This document shows, piece by piece, positions 12,458 through 22,242 of a stretch of 64,000 bases of DNA. Every line of letters starts with the position of its first letter. Within the stretch, counting starts at the first letter, position 1. Under the pieces are notes generated by a model. It was not told the origin of the DNA, did no database searches, and saw only the letters and a program-made list of their open reading frames with translations. The stretch comes from Pseudarthrobacter psychrotolerans. GTDB lineage: Bacteria > Actinomycetota > Actinomycetes > Actinomycetales > Micrococcaceae. The DNA is taken from positions 2,046,001 to 2,110,000 of the forward strand of contig NZ_CP047898.1 in assembly GCF_009911795.1 (NCBI RefSeq), written 5' to 3'. Both the position numbers and the translations under genes were made by a program.

Positions 12458-13571
12458 CCCAGCCGTTTCTGCCATTCGCCCTCATAACCAGCAGGTATGA
12501 ATCCGAGCAAATTATTTATCGCCAGCATATGCCGGTTTTCCAAGGCGTTCCATGTCAGCACCGACCGCGCCGCCGGCCATCGATGCTGGGCGGCGCGGAG
12601 GTTCGCCGCCTTGATCAGCAATCCCAGCCGCTTCCCGCGGTGCCCGGAAGAGACAAGCGTGTCCTGCTGGGTAATGCCCGCAGGAAGGCCCGGCCGCCAG
12701 TTAAGGACCGTGTAGGCGACGAGTTTTCCGGTAGGCCTGTGCAGTGCTACTGCAACCTGGATCTGCACGCCGCCGCGGCTGTTGGACTGCTCCTCCTGCC
12801 GGACCCTGGCAACGTCCCAGTCCTCGGCGTCCCAGTCCAGGCCGGCAACAGGGACATCCGTGCTCATCCGGTTCTTGAGGACTGCGTATTCAGCCACAAG
12901 TTCGTCGGGACACTGATCAGACCAGCCCACCAGAGCGTAGCCGGTTGCCCGTGAAGACGCCTCCAACTCCAGTCCGTCGAGTTGGTTCGCCGGGACCGGC
13001 AGCGTGAGCCGGCTGGCCCTCTCCACCTGCTCGAGTTCGTAACCCGCACGGGCCGCCAAGGCGACGGCAGGGTCATCTGCGGGGAGCCCGCCCGCTCCCG
13101 ATTTGGCGGGGATCAGCCGGACCGCATTTTCCACCGTCCCGGCGGGCAGCTCGCAGTAGGCATCCAGGGAAGTGCGGCCAGCGTCGGCGGCCACAGCCTC
13201 GGCGTGCGCCAACAGCCGGCGGCCCCAACCCTGCCGCCGGAAGGCCGCGGACACGTCCACCAGGATCCCCGCCGTGGACGTGTTCTCACGAAGGGCAGGG
13301 TTACGGAGCAGGTTCCCACGGTTTGCTGACCCAGTCGTGCTATGAACAGCCGGCGTTCCTCATACTCACTGCCGCGCCAGTATTCCAAGCCCTCCAAGAG
13401 AGTGGGGCAGCGGTCCAGATCGCCCCATTTCTCCAGTTCATGTTTCTCGCGCAAGGCGTGGCACTCGCGGAAGTCCATCACGCCGCCGGTGCCGCCGGCA
13501 CTGTGGTTAGTCCCGGCGTCGAGCGCTGAAGGAATGGCGACTGTGGTGATCTTCAGCTGCTGGCCGGTCAT
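12454..13571 (-). pseudogene. Tandem-GNAT N-acetyltransferase, frameshifted paralogue
   Basis: A paralogue of the neighbouring gene, split into two frames. The 5' part reads ...QQTVGTCSVTLPF and then becomes nonsense; the 3' part resumes as ENTSTAGILVDVSAAFRRQG. The paralogue has TVDIALPLTDN at the equivalent place, so adding one C to the CCC of CTGCCCTTCGTGAG (plus-strand GGG at 13293-13295) restores SVTLPLRENTSTAG and a 372-residue protein. The C-terminal GNAT loop LVSSGHRGKRLGLLIKAAN is intact. The start at ATG 13571 is provisional. Either a recent pseudogene or a sequencing error; I favour the latter. Confidence 0.75.
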
Positions 13572-13607
13572 GCCCTCCAGCCTAACCAGCCGCACGGTTC
13601 AGTGGGG

Positions 13608-13643
13608 TTAAACCAAAGAACCGCCCGGCGCAATGCCGGACGG
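13608..13643 (-). terminator. Terminator of rplKA operon
   Basis: On the minus strand, downstream of rplA, the stem CCGTCCGGC-ATTGC-GCCGGGCGG is followed by TTCTTTGGTTT. A second hairpin, GGGCCGGA-TTCT-TCCGGCCC (13672-13653), sits just before it. The pair separates the ribosomal operon from the GNAT genes. Confidence 0.7.
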
Positions 13644-13689
13644 TCCTTAGGCGGGCCGGAAGAATCCGGCCCCGAAGTGCTGCTGAGGA

Positions 13690-14397
13690 CTAGACCTCGG
13701 TCAGGACCTTCGTGACGTTGGGGTCGACGGCGATGCCGGGACCGAACGTGGTGGCCACGGTGGCCTTCTGGATGTAGCGGCCCTTGGAAGCGGACGGCTT
13801 CAAACGAAGCACCTCTTCCAGTGCTGCTGCGTAGTTCTCGGCCAGCTTGAGGGCGTCGAAGGAAACCTTGCCGATGATGAAGTGCAGGTTCGAGTGCTTG
13901 TCGACGCGGAAGTCGATCTTGCCGCCCTTGATGTCGTTGACAGCCTTGGCCACATCTGCGGTCACGGTGCCGGTCTTCGGGTTCGGCATCAGGTTACGGG
14001 GACCCAGGACCTTACCAAGACGGCCAACCTTGCCCATGAGGTCAGGGGTGGCAACGGCTGCATCGAAGTCGGTCCAGCCGGCTGCGATCTTTTCGATCAG
14101 GTCATCGGAACCAACGAAGTCGGCGCCGGCAGCGATTGCTGCCTCAGCCTTGTCGCCCGTTGCGAAGACCAGGACGCGGGAGACCTTACCGGTGCCGTGG
14201 GGCAGGATAACGGTGCCACGGACCATCTGGTCAGCCTTGCGAGGGTCAACGCCCAGGCGGAAGGCAACCTCAACGGTGGCGTCGAACTTGGACGGGTTGG
14301 TGTCCTTGGCGAGCGTTACTGCCTCGAACGGCGCGTAGAAGTTCTCCGCGTCGATCTTGGCGGCTGCTGCCTCATATGCTTTGCTGCGCTTTGCCAT
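13690..14397 (-). CDS. rplA: 50S ribosomal protein L1
   Basis: The L1-stalk protein of the large subunit and probable translational autoregulator of rplKA, 235 residues. The start is ATG 14397 ([19 protein letters not shown]) with GGAG about 12 nt upstream. The signature [20 protein letters not shown] is present, as are the conserved N-terminal [20 protein letters not shown] and the C-terminal [17 protein letters not shown]. It lies about 130 nt downstream of rplK. Confidence 0.98.
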   Translation of the reverse strand: MAKRSKAYEAAAAKIDAENFYAPFEAVTLAKDTNPSKFDATVEVAFRLGVDPRKADQMVRGTVILPHGTGKVSRVLVFATGDKAEAAIAAGADFVGSDDLIEKIAAGWTDFDAAVATPDLMGKVGRLGKVLGPRNLMPNPKTGTVTADVAKAVNDIKGGKIDFRVDKHSNLHFIIGKVSFDALKLAENYAAALEEVLRLKPSASKGRYIQKATVATTFGPGIAVDPNVTKVLTEV

Positions 14398-14526
14398 GCT
14401 GCTTATTTCTCCTTGTGCAGTTGTGGTCTGCGGACCGCGCTGGGCCCTGCCACAGCCGAGGATCCTGCATGGATCCTGCGACATTTCAATATTTCAGGGG
14501 TGCCGGTTTCCCGACAGTGAAGGCTA

Positions 14527-14958
14527 TTAGCCTTCTACGGTGATACCCATGGAGCGGGCGGTACCGGCGATGATCTTCGCTGCGCCTTCAAGGCTGGTGG
14601 CGTTGAGATCTTCCATCTTGGTGGTGGCGATCTCGTTGACCTGGGCCTGAGTCAGCTTGGCAACCTTGACGGTGTGCGGGGTGGGTGAACCCTTGGCAAC
14701 GCCTGCAGCCTTTTTGATGAGCTCTGCAGCCGGCGGGGTCTTGGTGATGAACGTGAAGGAACGGTCCTCGTAGACCGTGATTTCCACGGGGATAACGTTT
14801 CCGCGCTGGGCTTCTGTTGCAGCGTTGTACGCCTTGCAGAATTCCATGATGTTGACACCGTGCTGGCCAAGCGCAGGACCGATCGGCGGGGCCGGGTTAG
14901 CGGCGCCTGCCTGGATCTGCAGCTTGATGAGGCCGGTGACCTTCTTCTTGGGAGCCAA
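14527..14958 (-). CDS. rplK: 50S ribosomal protein L11
   Basis: L11, 143 residues, binds the GTPase-associated region of 23S rRNA and the thiostrepton site. The start is TTG 14958 (then [20 protein letters not shown]), supported by AAGGAC upstream and by the family N-terminus. The Pro-rich [20 protein letters not shown] segment and the C-terminal [23 protein letters not shown]-binding region are intact. It precedes rplA in the same operon. Confidence 0.97.
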
Positions 14959-15088
14959 TGTAAGGTCCTTCTCTCAATATCTTCCTGGGACACAGGAGCG
15001 TGCCTCAGGTTGTTGGCCGCCATGGCGAGGCGACCGGCCGTTCCGGGGCTGCTAAGCGGGCAGTCCGGAACGAATTCTGTGCGGGTTG

Positions 15089-15955
15089 TTAGATCTTGCT
15101 GACCTGGTTGAATGCCAGGGTGACCGGGGTTTCGCGTTCGAAGATCGACACGAGCACCACGAGGGTCTGGGATTCCACCTTGATCTCGGAGATCGTGGCG
15201 GGGAGGGTCTCGAACGGACCTTCCTTGACGATGACCGATTCGCCGACCTCGAAGTCGATGTCAATCTGGGCGGCAGCGTGCTTGACGGGCTTGCCCTTTT
15301 CGGCCTGCTCTTCTTCGAAGACCGGCGCGAGCATGGAGAAGACTTCGTCCAGGCGCAGCGGTACCGGGTTGTGGGCGTTGCCCACAAAGCCGGTCACACC
15401 GGGAGTGTGGCGGACGGCGCCCCAGGAGGCATCCGTCAGGTCCATGCGGACCAGGACGTAGCCGGGGATCCGGACGCGGTTGATGACCTTGCGCTGAGCA
15501 TTCTTGATCTCAACGACCTCTTCCATGGGCACCTGGATTTCGAAGATGTAATCTTCCATGTCCAGGGTCTGGATGCGGGTCTCAAGGTTGGCCTTGACGC
15601 GGTTTTCGTAGCCGGCGTAGGAGTGGATGACATACCAGTCACCCTCCTGGCGGCGCAGCTTGGCTTTGAATTCGTCGGCGGGGTCAACCTCAGCCTTGGC
15701 AGCCGCGGCTGCCAGGGCGTCTGCATCAGCGTCGTCACCCTCTGAGTCGCCCTCAGCAGGTTCGCCTTCTACGGCGTCACCCTCTGAATCTGCATCGTCT
15801 GAATCGTCTGAATCGTCGGCGGAATCGGCGTCGGCGGATTCGGGCGCAGCGGACTCAACCTCGGACTCTTCACCGGCTTCGGCCGTGGGGGCCGCCGTGT
15901 TGTCCGTGGACTCTTCCAGCTCAGTCTCGGTTACCTCGAGCTCCTGCTCAGACAC
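15089..15955 (-). CDS. nusG: Transcription termination/antitermination protein NusG
   Basis: NusG links RNA polymerase to Rho and the ribosome. The chosen start is GTG 15955 ([16 protein letters not shown]) because AGGAG lies 5 nt upstream; ATG 15985 would add ten residues but lacks such a site. The protein is about 288 residues, long because of an acidic Ser/Asp/Glu/Ala-rich N-terminal extension of roughly 100 residues, common in actinobacteria. The NGN domain begins at [20 protein letters not shown] and the KOW domain contains [20 protein letters not shown]. It lies directly downstream of secE. Confidence 0.96.
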   Translation of the reverse strand: MSEQELEVTETELEESTDNTAAPTAEAGEESEVESAAPESADADSADDSDDSDDADSEGDAVEGEPAEGDSEGDDADADALAAAAAKAEVDPADEFKAKLRRQEGDWYVIHSYAGYENRVKANLETRIQTLDMEDYIFEIQVPMEEVVEIKNAQRKVINRVRIPGYVLVRMDLTDASWGAVRHTPGVTGFVGNAHNPVPLRLDEVFSMLAPVFEEEQAEKGKPVKHAAAQIDIDFEVGESVIVKEGPFETLPATISEIKVESQTLVVLVSIFERETPVTLAFNQVSKI

Positions 15956-16071
15956 TTGGTCTCCTGCTTCCTCATTGCCTAACATGCCTATTTAAATGGC
16001 TCAATTCCGCACACCGCGTGGATTCTTCCGGTTTACCCGGACAAGGCCACGCGGCCTGCGGACGATATGCC

Positions 16072-16356
16072 TTAGCGGTCCCCGGGAGCTATCCCGCCGA
16101 AGACCCAGCTGACCACGGTTCCAAAACCGATGTCCAGCAGGCTGACGATCACCATCATGATGGCCACGAACACCAGCACCACGAGCGTGTAGTTGATCAG
16201 TTCCTTGCGGGTTGGTGCAACAACCTTCTTCAGTTCGCCGATGACCTGGCGAATGAAGAGTGCAATTCGAGCGAAGAAGTTTGCCTTGGCGTCCTTCTTA
16301 GCTGGGCGGCCCTTGGAGCTGCTGGCAGCTGTTTCGGTCACCTGGTCCTCGCTCAT
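16072..16356 (-). CDS. secE: Preprotein translocase subunit SecE
   Basis: The small essential subunit of the SecYEG channel, 94 residues. A hydrophilic N-terminus rich in Lys/Ala precedes the conserved amphipathic helix FIRQVIGELKKVVAPTRKEL and a single transmembrane helix (INYTLVVLVFVAIMMVIVSL). Actinobacterial SecE usually has this one-helix form. It stands immediately between tRNA-Trp and nusG, a very conserved bacterial order. Confidence 0.96.
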   Translation of the reverse strand: MSEDQVTETAASSSKGRPAKKDAKANFFARIALFIRQVIGELKKVVAPTRKELINYTLVVLVFVAIMMVIVSLLDIGFGTVVSWVFGGIAPGDR

Positions 16357-16437
16357 CTTTGCAATGTTGGATTACCCGGTCCTGATCAGAACCATGGTTG
16401 CTGCGCGTGCTCCGGCATTCCGCCGGAACAGCTTGCG

Positions 16438-16510
16438 CAGGGCAGACAGGACTCGAACCTGCAACCTGCGGTTTTGGAGACCGCTGCGCTACCAATTGCG
16501 CCACTACCCT
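16438..16510 (-). tRNA. tRNA-Trp (anticodon CCA)
   Basis: The 73-nt cloverleaf begins AGGGTAGTGGCGC and ends CTGCCCT plus discriminator G. The anticodon loop is CTCCAAA, giving anticodon CCA, and the T-loop contains GGTTCGAGTCC. CCA is not encoded. The tRNA-Trp-secE-nusG order is common in bacteria. Confidence 0.96.
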
Positions 16511-16785
16511 ATGGATCGAAAACAGCATCCTGACAAAACTTCCGCAGTTTGCACTGGGGCGCACGTCATCATCCGTGTTTTCAACACCGGAGAACCAGTC
16601 TACGCAACAACTTCGTCTACGTCGAACCAGCCTCATTCCGGACCGTCCAATCCGCCCTGGTGGGTGACTTGACCTGCAGTCATATCCACGCCGGCAGCCC
16701 GAACGATCCGCTGAACAGCATAGAGTAGATCACGTCGAATTCCACCATTCAGCCTCCGGGCTGCAAGCGAAGAACGGACCCTGCC

Positions 16786-18003
16786 ATGTCTGCCGCCCGC
16801 GTTTCCAAGCGCATTTCCGCTATTGCCGAATCCGCAACCCTGGCTGTTGATGCCAAGGCCAAGGCGCTGAAGGCAGCTGGCCGGCCGGTTATTGGCTTCG
16901 GGGCAGGGGAACCGGACTTCCCCACCCCGGACTACATCGTCAAGGCATCCATCGAGGCCGCCAGCCAGCCCAAGTACCACCGCTACTCCCCCGCCGCCGG
17001 CCTGCCGGAGCTCAAGAAAGCCATCGCTGAGAAGACTCTCCGCGACTCCGGCTATGCCGTGGATCCGTCCCAGGTCCTGGTGACGAACGGCGGCAAGCAG
17101 GCCGTGTACAACACCTTCGCCACGCTGGTGGATCCGGGCGACGAAGTGATTGTTCCCACGCCGTTCTGGACCACCTACCCGGAGGCCATCAGGCTCGCCG
17201 GCGGTGTCCCCGTTGAGGTGTTCGCCGGACCTGAGCAGGACTACCTGGTCACCGTTGAGCAGCTTGAGGCCGCGGTGACGGACAAGAGCAAGATCCTGCT
17301 GTTCGTCTCGCCGTCCAACCCCACCGGCGCCGTGTACAGCCCGGAGCAGGTGGCTGAGATCGGCAAGTGGGCCGCCGCCAAGGGGCTCTGGGTGGTCACC
17401 GACGAGATCTACGAGCACCTGACCTACGACGGCGTCCCGTTCACCTCGATCGCCACCGCCGCCCCGGAACTGGGTGACAAAGTGGTGATTCTCAACGGCG
17501 TGGCCAAGACCTATGCGATGACCGGCTGGCGTGTGGGCTGGATGATCGGCCCGGCCGACGTCATCAAGGCGGCCACCAACCTGCAGTCACACGCCACGTC
17601 CAACGTTTCGAACATCATGCAGATTGCAGCCCTCGCCGCGGTCTCCGGACCGCTGACCGCCGTGGACGAGATGAAGGTGGCGTTTGACCGCCGCCGTAAG
17701 GCGATCGTGGCAGGCCTGAACGCGATCGACGGTGTTGAATGCCCGACGCCGAAGGGTGCGTTCTACGTCTACGCGGACGTCCGTGCACTGCTGGGGAAGG
17801 AATTCCCGACGGCGGCAGGCACCGCAACGCCGTCGACCTCCGCCGAGCTGGCTGCTTTGATCCTGGATGAGGTTGAGGTAGCAGTGGTGCCGGGCGAGGC
17901 GTTCGGCCCCTCCGGCTACCTGCGGCTCTCCTACGCCCTCGGCGACGAGGACCTGGCCACCGGCGTCGCCCGTCTCCAGGACTTCCTGGGCCAGGCCAAG
18001 TAG
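16786..18003 (+). CDS. aspC: Pyridoxal-phosphate aspartate aminotransferase
   Basis: A 405-residue fold-type I aminotransferase interconverting aspartate and oxaloacetate (class I, AspAT subgroup Ib). Visible marks are [15 protein letters not shown] at the N-terminus, the substrate/PLP segment [28 protein letters not shown], the PLP-binding [14 protein letters not shown] and the Schiff-base Lys in [19 protein letters not shown]. It is divergent from tRNA-Trp. The symbol reflects activity and not strict orthology; a broader substrate range is possible. Confidence 0.9.
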   Translation: MSAARVSKRISAIAESATLAVDAKAKALKAAGRPVIGFGAGEPDFPTPDYIVKASIEAASQPKYHRYSPAAGLPELKKAIAEKTLRDSGYAVDPSQVLVTNGGKQAVYNTFATLVDPGDEVIVPTPFWTTYPEAIRLAGGVPVEVFAGPEQDYLVTVEQLEAAVTDKSKILLFVSPSNPTGAVYSPEQVAEIGKWAAAKGLWVVTDEIYEHLTYDGVPFTSIATAAPELGDKVVILNGVAKTYAMTGWRVGWMIGPADVIKAATNLQSHATSNVSNIMQIAALAAVSGPLTAVDEMKVAFDRRRKAIVAGLNAIDGVECPTPKGAFYVYADVRALLGKEFPTAAGTATPSTSAELAALILDEVEVAVVPGEAFGPSGYLRLSYALGDEDLATGVARLQDFLGQAK

Positions 18004-18175
18004 GCACGCTCTCTCACTTACTGCAAGAAAAAACCAAACGCTCTATCACTTTCTTTAGGAGAGTGATAGAGCGTTCCGGTTTAAGCCGCATCAAGTGAGA
18101 GAGGGTTCGGGGGAAAGGCGCATCAAGTGAGAGAGGGTTCGGGGGAAAGGCGCATCAAGTGAGAGAGCGTTTTAC
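18004..18175. repeat. Hairpin plus 32-nt tandem repeat element between convergent genes
   Basis: A perfect-arm hairpin AACGCTCTATCACTTTC / GAGAGTGATAGAGCGTT (18037-18075) is followed by direct repeats of period 32 starting at 18088, 18120 and 18152 (core GCATCAAGTGAGAGAGGGTT). The last copy is truncated and ends inside the stop codon of the response regulator gene. A further half-site, CACGCTCTCTCACTTA, abuts the aspC stop. All share the core CGCTCTCTCACTTGATGC or its complement. Confidence 0.9.
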
Positions 18176-18855
18176 AGGAGGCGGCGTTCGGCGGCCCATT
18201 TGGTCAGCTCGTGCCGGCTGGAGAGCTGGAGCTTTCGCAGCACCGCTGACACGTGGGTTTCCACGGTTTTAATGCTGATGAACAGGTCCTTCGCCACCTC
18301 CTTGTAGCTGTAGCCGCGTGCGATCAGCCGCATCACTTCGAGCTCGCGGGCGGAAAGCCTGTCCAGTTCGTCGTCGGCAATGTCCGCCGGGGCGGTGCCG
18401 AACGCATCCAGCACGAAGCCGGCCAGCCGGGGCGAGAACACGGCATCCCCACCCGCCACGCGGAACACGGCGTCGGTGATTTCGGCCCCGGAGATGGTCT
18501 TGGTGACATACCCACGGGCACCGGCGCGGATGACCGACACCACGTCCTCGGCCGCGTCGGAAACGCTCAGGGCCAGGAACTTGGTGGTGCCCAGGAGCGC
18601 CGCGGAACCCGCAATGACCTCCCGGCCGCCACCGCCGAGGCCGCCCGGCAAGTGCACGTCCAGGAGCACCACTTCCGGACGCGCCTGCGCGATCACGGCG
18701 ATGGCCTGCTCAACCGTGGCCGCTTCACCTACTACCTGGATGCTCTCATCCAGGTCGGCCTTAAGTCCCGAGCGGAAGATGGCGTGGTCGTCCACGATCA
18801 CCACCCGGACCGGCTGCGCGGGGCGGATGGTCCCGGGCCCCTGTACGTTGTTCAT
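18172..18855 (-). CDS. NarL/LuxR-family response regulator
   Basis: A 227-residue two-component response regulator. The receiver domain begins VRVVIVDDHAIFRSGLKADL, with the phosphoacceptor Asp65 in VVLLDVHLPGG and the conserved Lys in ARGYVTKTISG. The C-terminal LuxR helix-turn-helix reads LSARELEVMRLIARGYSYKE ... ISIKTVETHVSAVLRKL. Its ATG overlaps the stop of the kinase gene (ATGA), so the pair is cotranslated. The likely target is the divergent PspC operon, inferred from position and from the PspC domain in the partner kinase. Confidence 0.93.
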   Translation of the reverse strand: MNNVQGPGTIRPAQPVRVVIVDDHAIFRSGLKADLDESIQVVGEAATVEQAIAVIAQARPEVVLLDVHLPGGLGGGGREVIAGSAALLGTTKFLALSVSDAAEDVVSVIRAGARGYVTKTISGAEITDAVFRVAGGDAVFSPRLAGFVLDAFGTAPADIADDELDRLSARELEVMRLIARGYSYKEVAKDLFISIKTVETHVSAVLRKLQLSSRHELTKWAAERRLL

Positions 18856-20273
18856 GATTTCCCTTCCGCGTTGTCCGTTTGGAGCGCCGGCATTCCCAGC
18901 CGTACCTCGGTGCCGTCCGGCGTGCTGGTGATGGAAGCGGTCCCGCCGTGGCGTTTCATGCGTCCGATGATCGATTCGCGGACGCCGAGCCGGTCTTCGG
19001 GAACATCCTGCAGGTCGAAGCCCGGCCCCCTGTCCTTGATGAAGATTTCTGTATGCCCGTCGGAAACTTCCAGGTAGACGGAGACGGTTCCGCCGCCGTG
19101 CCGGGAGGCATTAAGCATCGCCTCACGGCTGGCCTGGACCAGCGCCTCGTGGGATTCGGTCATGGCTGTATCCCCGACGCTCACCACCTCCACGGCGTTG
19201 CCGAGGGCGTCTTCCACCTCGGCACCCACGGCCTTGATACGGTCCGAAAGCTGGCCAGCCTCCTTACCCGGGTCCTGGAACAGCCAGCTCCTGAGTTCGC
19301 GTTCCTGGGCCCGGGCGAGCCGGACGACGTCGTGCTCGTTTCCCGCCCGCCGCTGGATCAGGGCGAGGGTCTGGAGGACGGAGTCGTGCAGGTGTGCCGC
19401 GATCTCGGCGCGCTCCGTTTCACGGATCCGGCCCGCACGCTCCGTTTCCAGGTCCCGCCAGAATTTGAGTGCCCACGGAAGCAGCACCAGGACCACGCCG
19501 CCCAGCACGGCCACCGATGCCAGCAGTGCCAGCCATGTCTGTTCCCACGATCCGGAGCCGGACACCATCACCAGCACGCCGGCAACCACCAGCGCCAACC
19601 CGGCGGCCAGGCGCGCCCAGCCGCCTGCCTGATCGGCTTTGGTCTTGTCCACGAGCCCGGCACGGCGGGTTTCGTCGAGCTGCATCCAGGCGATGGCTGC
19701 GCCTCCCAGCACGGCGGCGGCGGGGATCAGGGTCCCCAGTGGCACGTCCACGCCCATTAGCTGGGCAATCATGATGCCCGCCACCAGCAGGAGGCCGGCG
19801 CCCAGCAGCATTTCCTTGCCATAGCGCATGCTGCGGACCCGGAACCACGGCGGCCGAACGGCGGCCGGGTAGCCGGCCGCGTAGCCCGCAGCGGGCCCGC
19901 CGCCAAAAACACTCCCCGGGGCGAAAGCATCGGCGTCGGGATTTCCCCACCATGGAGCGGCAGTGGGCGGACCGGGCGAGGGCGACGCGGACGGAGGCAC
20001 GGCGCTGAATGCAGGGTCAAGGCTGACGGCCGGGGCAATGGGCGACGCCGGACGCCTGGCGTTGCGCCGGGCGCTTTCGTCTGCTGTGGGGACCATGATC
20101 CACAGCCATGCGTAGAAGGCCAACCCTGCGCCGCCGGCGAGGGTTGCGAGGGCCATACCGATCCTCACATTTTTCACCGGCCAGCCCAGATGCGCCGCGA
20201 GGCCGGCGCAGACGCCCGCGATGACGCGGTCGCTGCTGCGGACAAGCGGCGGGCGGTTGAGGGCGGTGGTCAT
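18852..20273 (-). CDS. Sensor histidine kinase with N-terminal PspC domain
   Basis: A 473-residue NarX-family membrane kinase. Residues 1-65 are a PspC domain (VIAGVCAGLAAHLGWPVKNV and a transmembrane helix). A Pro/Ala-rich linker leads to about four further membrane helices around 155-270. The HisKA_3 dimerisation domain has HLHDSVLQTLALIQRRAG with the probable phospho-His at 296. The C-terminal ATPase domain has REAMLNASRHGG and IKDRGPGFDL. The PspC domain suggests a signal from membrane or envelope stress. A gene for the same domain type is transcribed divergently 124 nt away. Confidence 0.9.
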   Translation of the reverse strand: MTTALNRPPLVRSSDRVIAGVCAGLAAHLGWPVKNVRIGMALATLAGGAGLAFYAWLWIMVPTADESARRNARRPASPIAPAVSLDPAFSAVPPSASPSPGPPTAAPWWGNPDADAFAPGSVFGGGPAAGYAAGYPAAVRPPWFRVRSMRYGKEMLLGAGLLLVAGIMIAQLMGVDVPLGTLIPAAAVLGGAAIAWMQLDETRRAGLVDKTKADQAGGWARLAAGLALVVAGVLVMVSGSGSWEQTWLALLASVAVLGGVVLVLLPWALKFWRDLETERAGRIRETERAEIAAHLHDSVLQTLALIQRRAGNEHDVVRLARAQERELRSWLFQDPGKEAGQLSDRIKAVGAEVEDALGNAVEVVSVGDTAMTESHEALVQASREAMLNASRHGGGTVSVYLEVSDGHTEIFIKDRGPGFDLQDVPEDRLGVRESIIGRMKRHGGTASITSTPDGTEVRLGMPALQTDNAEGKS

Positions 20274-20397
20274 GTGTCAATCCAAACACGGATCAGGGTT
20301 CCCCGGACCCGATTCCGGCCTGAACCGGGGGTAACTCAGGGGCGAGTCAGGGTGTTCCCCAGTAGAGCTGCGCCGCCCCGGACGGCAGGATCGAAGT

Positions 20398-21947
20398 ATG
20401 AACTCCCACACCCCTACCCCCGATGACGGCCAGCCCACGGAACCGCTCCCCCACGCGACCCGGACCAGCCAACCGAACCCCTGCTGCCGCCCCCGGCTTC
20501 CCCGCAGGACACACCCCCGGCCGCCGGTCCATACGACGGTCCGAATGCCGGCCCGTATGCCGGCCCCTACGCAAGCCCGTCTGCAGGCCAATACGCTGGC
20601 CCTTATGCCGGCGCCAAGGCACCGGGCCAGTCCAGTGACTTCTTCACCTGGGTCCGGAGCCACGGCATCCAGCGCGGACGCGACCGGTGGATCGGCGGTG
20701 TATCCAGCGGCATCGCTCACCGGATGGGCGTCGACCCCCTGATTGTCCGGGGCATCTTCATTGTCCTCACGCTCTTCGCCGGAATCGGCGTCCTCCTCTA
20801 CGGCCTGGCCTGGGCATTCCTCCCCGAGCCGGACGGGCGCATCCACGTCCAGGAAGCCGGTGCCGGCCGCTGGTCCAGCGGCATGACTGGCTCGCTGATC
20901 ACCACCGTGGTGGGGCTGACCGGGCTCGGCGGCGGATTCTGGGGCTGGAGCCGCAACGGCTTCGGCGGATTCCTCTGGACCGTCTTCTGGGTGGGCGGCG
21001 CCATCTACTTCATCTATTACCTGACCCAGCGCAACAAGGCCCGGAAGGTAGCTCCCATGAACGCCACACCCCAACCGGCCGGCCCCGGCGGAAACTCCGG
21101 TTACCCGGCCTCCTATCCCACCACTCCGTACGCCTCGCCGTTTGCGGCCACGGATTCCGCCTCGACCCGCACGTCCGGCACGTCCGGCAGCGCACCTTAC
21201 CTTCCGGTCCCGCCGTCGAGCGTTAACCCGCCTTACGGCGGCGGCAGCTACGGCGGCGGCAGCGGCAGCGACGGCGGCTACCAGCCACCGCAGGGCCCGG
21301 CCCGCGCACCCAAGGTCCGCCCATCCGGTCCCGGCGCACCGGCAGTAGCCATCACCGCCGGAACAGCACTTCTGGTGGGTGGCGGCCTCAAAGCCCTGGA
21401 CGCCGGCAACGTCATCAACCTCGGTGACGCAGCCAACGCGATCGTCTGGGCCAGCGGCGCAGCCGTCCTGGGCCTGGGCATCCTCGCCGCCGGCCTGCGC
21501 GGCAGGACGTCAGGAATCCTCGGATTCTTCGCCGTTGTGGCCTTGCTGATCGGCGGCATCTTCAATGTTGTGGGCAACGGCGACCGGGTCCGCTTCACCC
21601 AGGTCGACTGGGCACCCGCCAACATCGAACAGGCAAGGGACGGCTTCGACGTGACCGCAGGCCGCGGGACTGTTGACCTCACGGAGCTGAACGTCACCGC
21701 CCCGCTGACGTCCGACGTCGTAATTCCCCTGGACATCACCGCCAGCAACGTCACGGTGGTCATCCCGGACAACGTCCCCGTAGACATCAAAGCCGACATG
21801 ACCATGGGCAACATCCACGAAGGCGCCGACAACCGCGGCGGGATGTCAACACGGGAGAGCAGCTACAACACCGACAAGCCCGGCGCCAGGCTGATCGTGG
21901 AGATCGACGGCACCTTCAGCAACGTCACCATCCAGGAAGGAAACTGA
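20398..21947 (+). pseudogene. PspC / LiaF-like envelope-stress membrane protein, frameshifted near N-terminus
   Basis: A membrane protein of about 516 residues when one frameshift is corrected. From ATG 20398 the frame reads MNSHTPTPDDGQPTEPLP. After the C5 run at 20448-20452 the sensible frame is one base over, with Pro/Gly/Tyr-rich repeats (GPYAGPYASPSAGQYAGPYA). A PspC domain (DRWIGGVSSGIAHRMGVDPL) comes next, then several membrane helices, and a C-terminal LiaF-type beta-rich domain (VVIPDNVPVDIKADMTMGNI). Without correction the downstream frame has no start before ATG 20724, inside the PspC domain. Adding one C restores a continuous gene. Confidence 0.78.
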
Positions 21948-21948
21948 C

Positions 21949-22239
21949 ATGAGCAACGTCAATCCGTCACCCGAGCCATACACTCGGGAAAGCACGACGG
22001 CGGCCAGCCACCCCGGAGCCGACGCACCACAGTCAGCCACCCGCGTAGGAACCGTGGTCTGGGGCCTCATCGTGACGGCGCTGGCCGCCCTGATCATCAT
22101 CGCCCGGTTGGGCTTGGTGACCCTGAACGGCACCTACGTTTTGATCGGCCTGATGATCGGCGCCGGCGCCGCACTGGTGATCGGCGGGCTGCTCTCGGCC
22201 CGGAAACGTGACAACGGACCCACAACAGGGAAGTCTTGA
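21949..22239 (+). CDS. Small membrane protein of PspC operon
   Basis: A 96-residue protein with a polar N-terminus rich in Ser/Pro and two predicted membrane helices (GTVVWGLIVTALAALIIIA and YVLIGLMIGAGAALVIGGLL) separated by a short GLVTLNGT loop. It starts one nucleotide after the stop of the PspC/LiaF-like gene and lies four nucleotides before the next PspC gene, so it is part of a tight operon. No named family is recognised. It probably works with its neighbours in envelope stress sensing, by context only. Confidence 0.75.
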   Translation: MSNVNPSPEPYTRESTTAASHPGADAPQSATRVGTVVWGLIVTALAALIIIARLGLVTLNGTYVLIGLMIGAGAALVIGGLLSARKRDNGPTTGKS

Positions 22240-22242
22240 ACC

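Noticed and set aside
18088..18175. CRISPR-like repeats
   Set aside because: The period equals the repeat itself, with no unique spacers and no cas genes; these are simple tandem repeats.
20440..20460. Programmed ribosomal frameshift in the PspC gene
   Set aside because: No slippery heptamer with downstream structure was evident, and six other genes have the same one-base defect in C/G runs, so an artefact is simpler.
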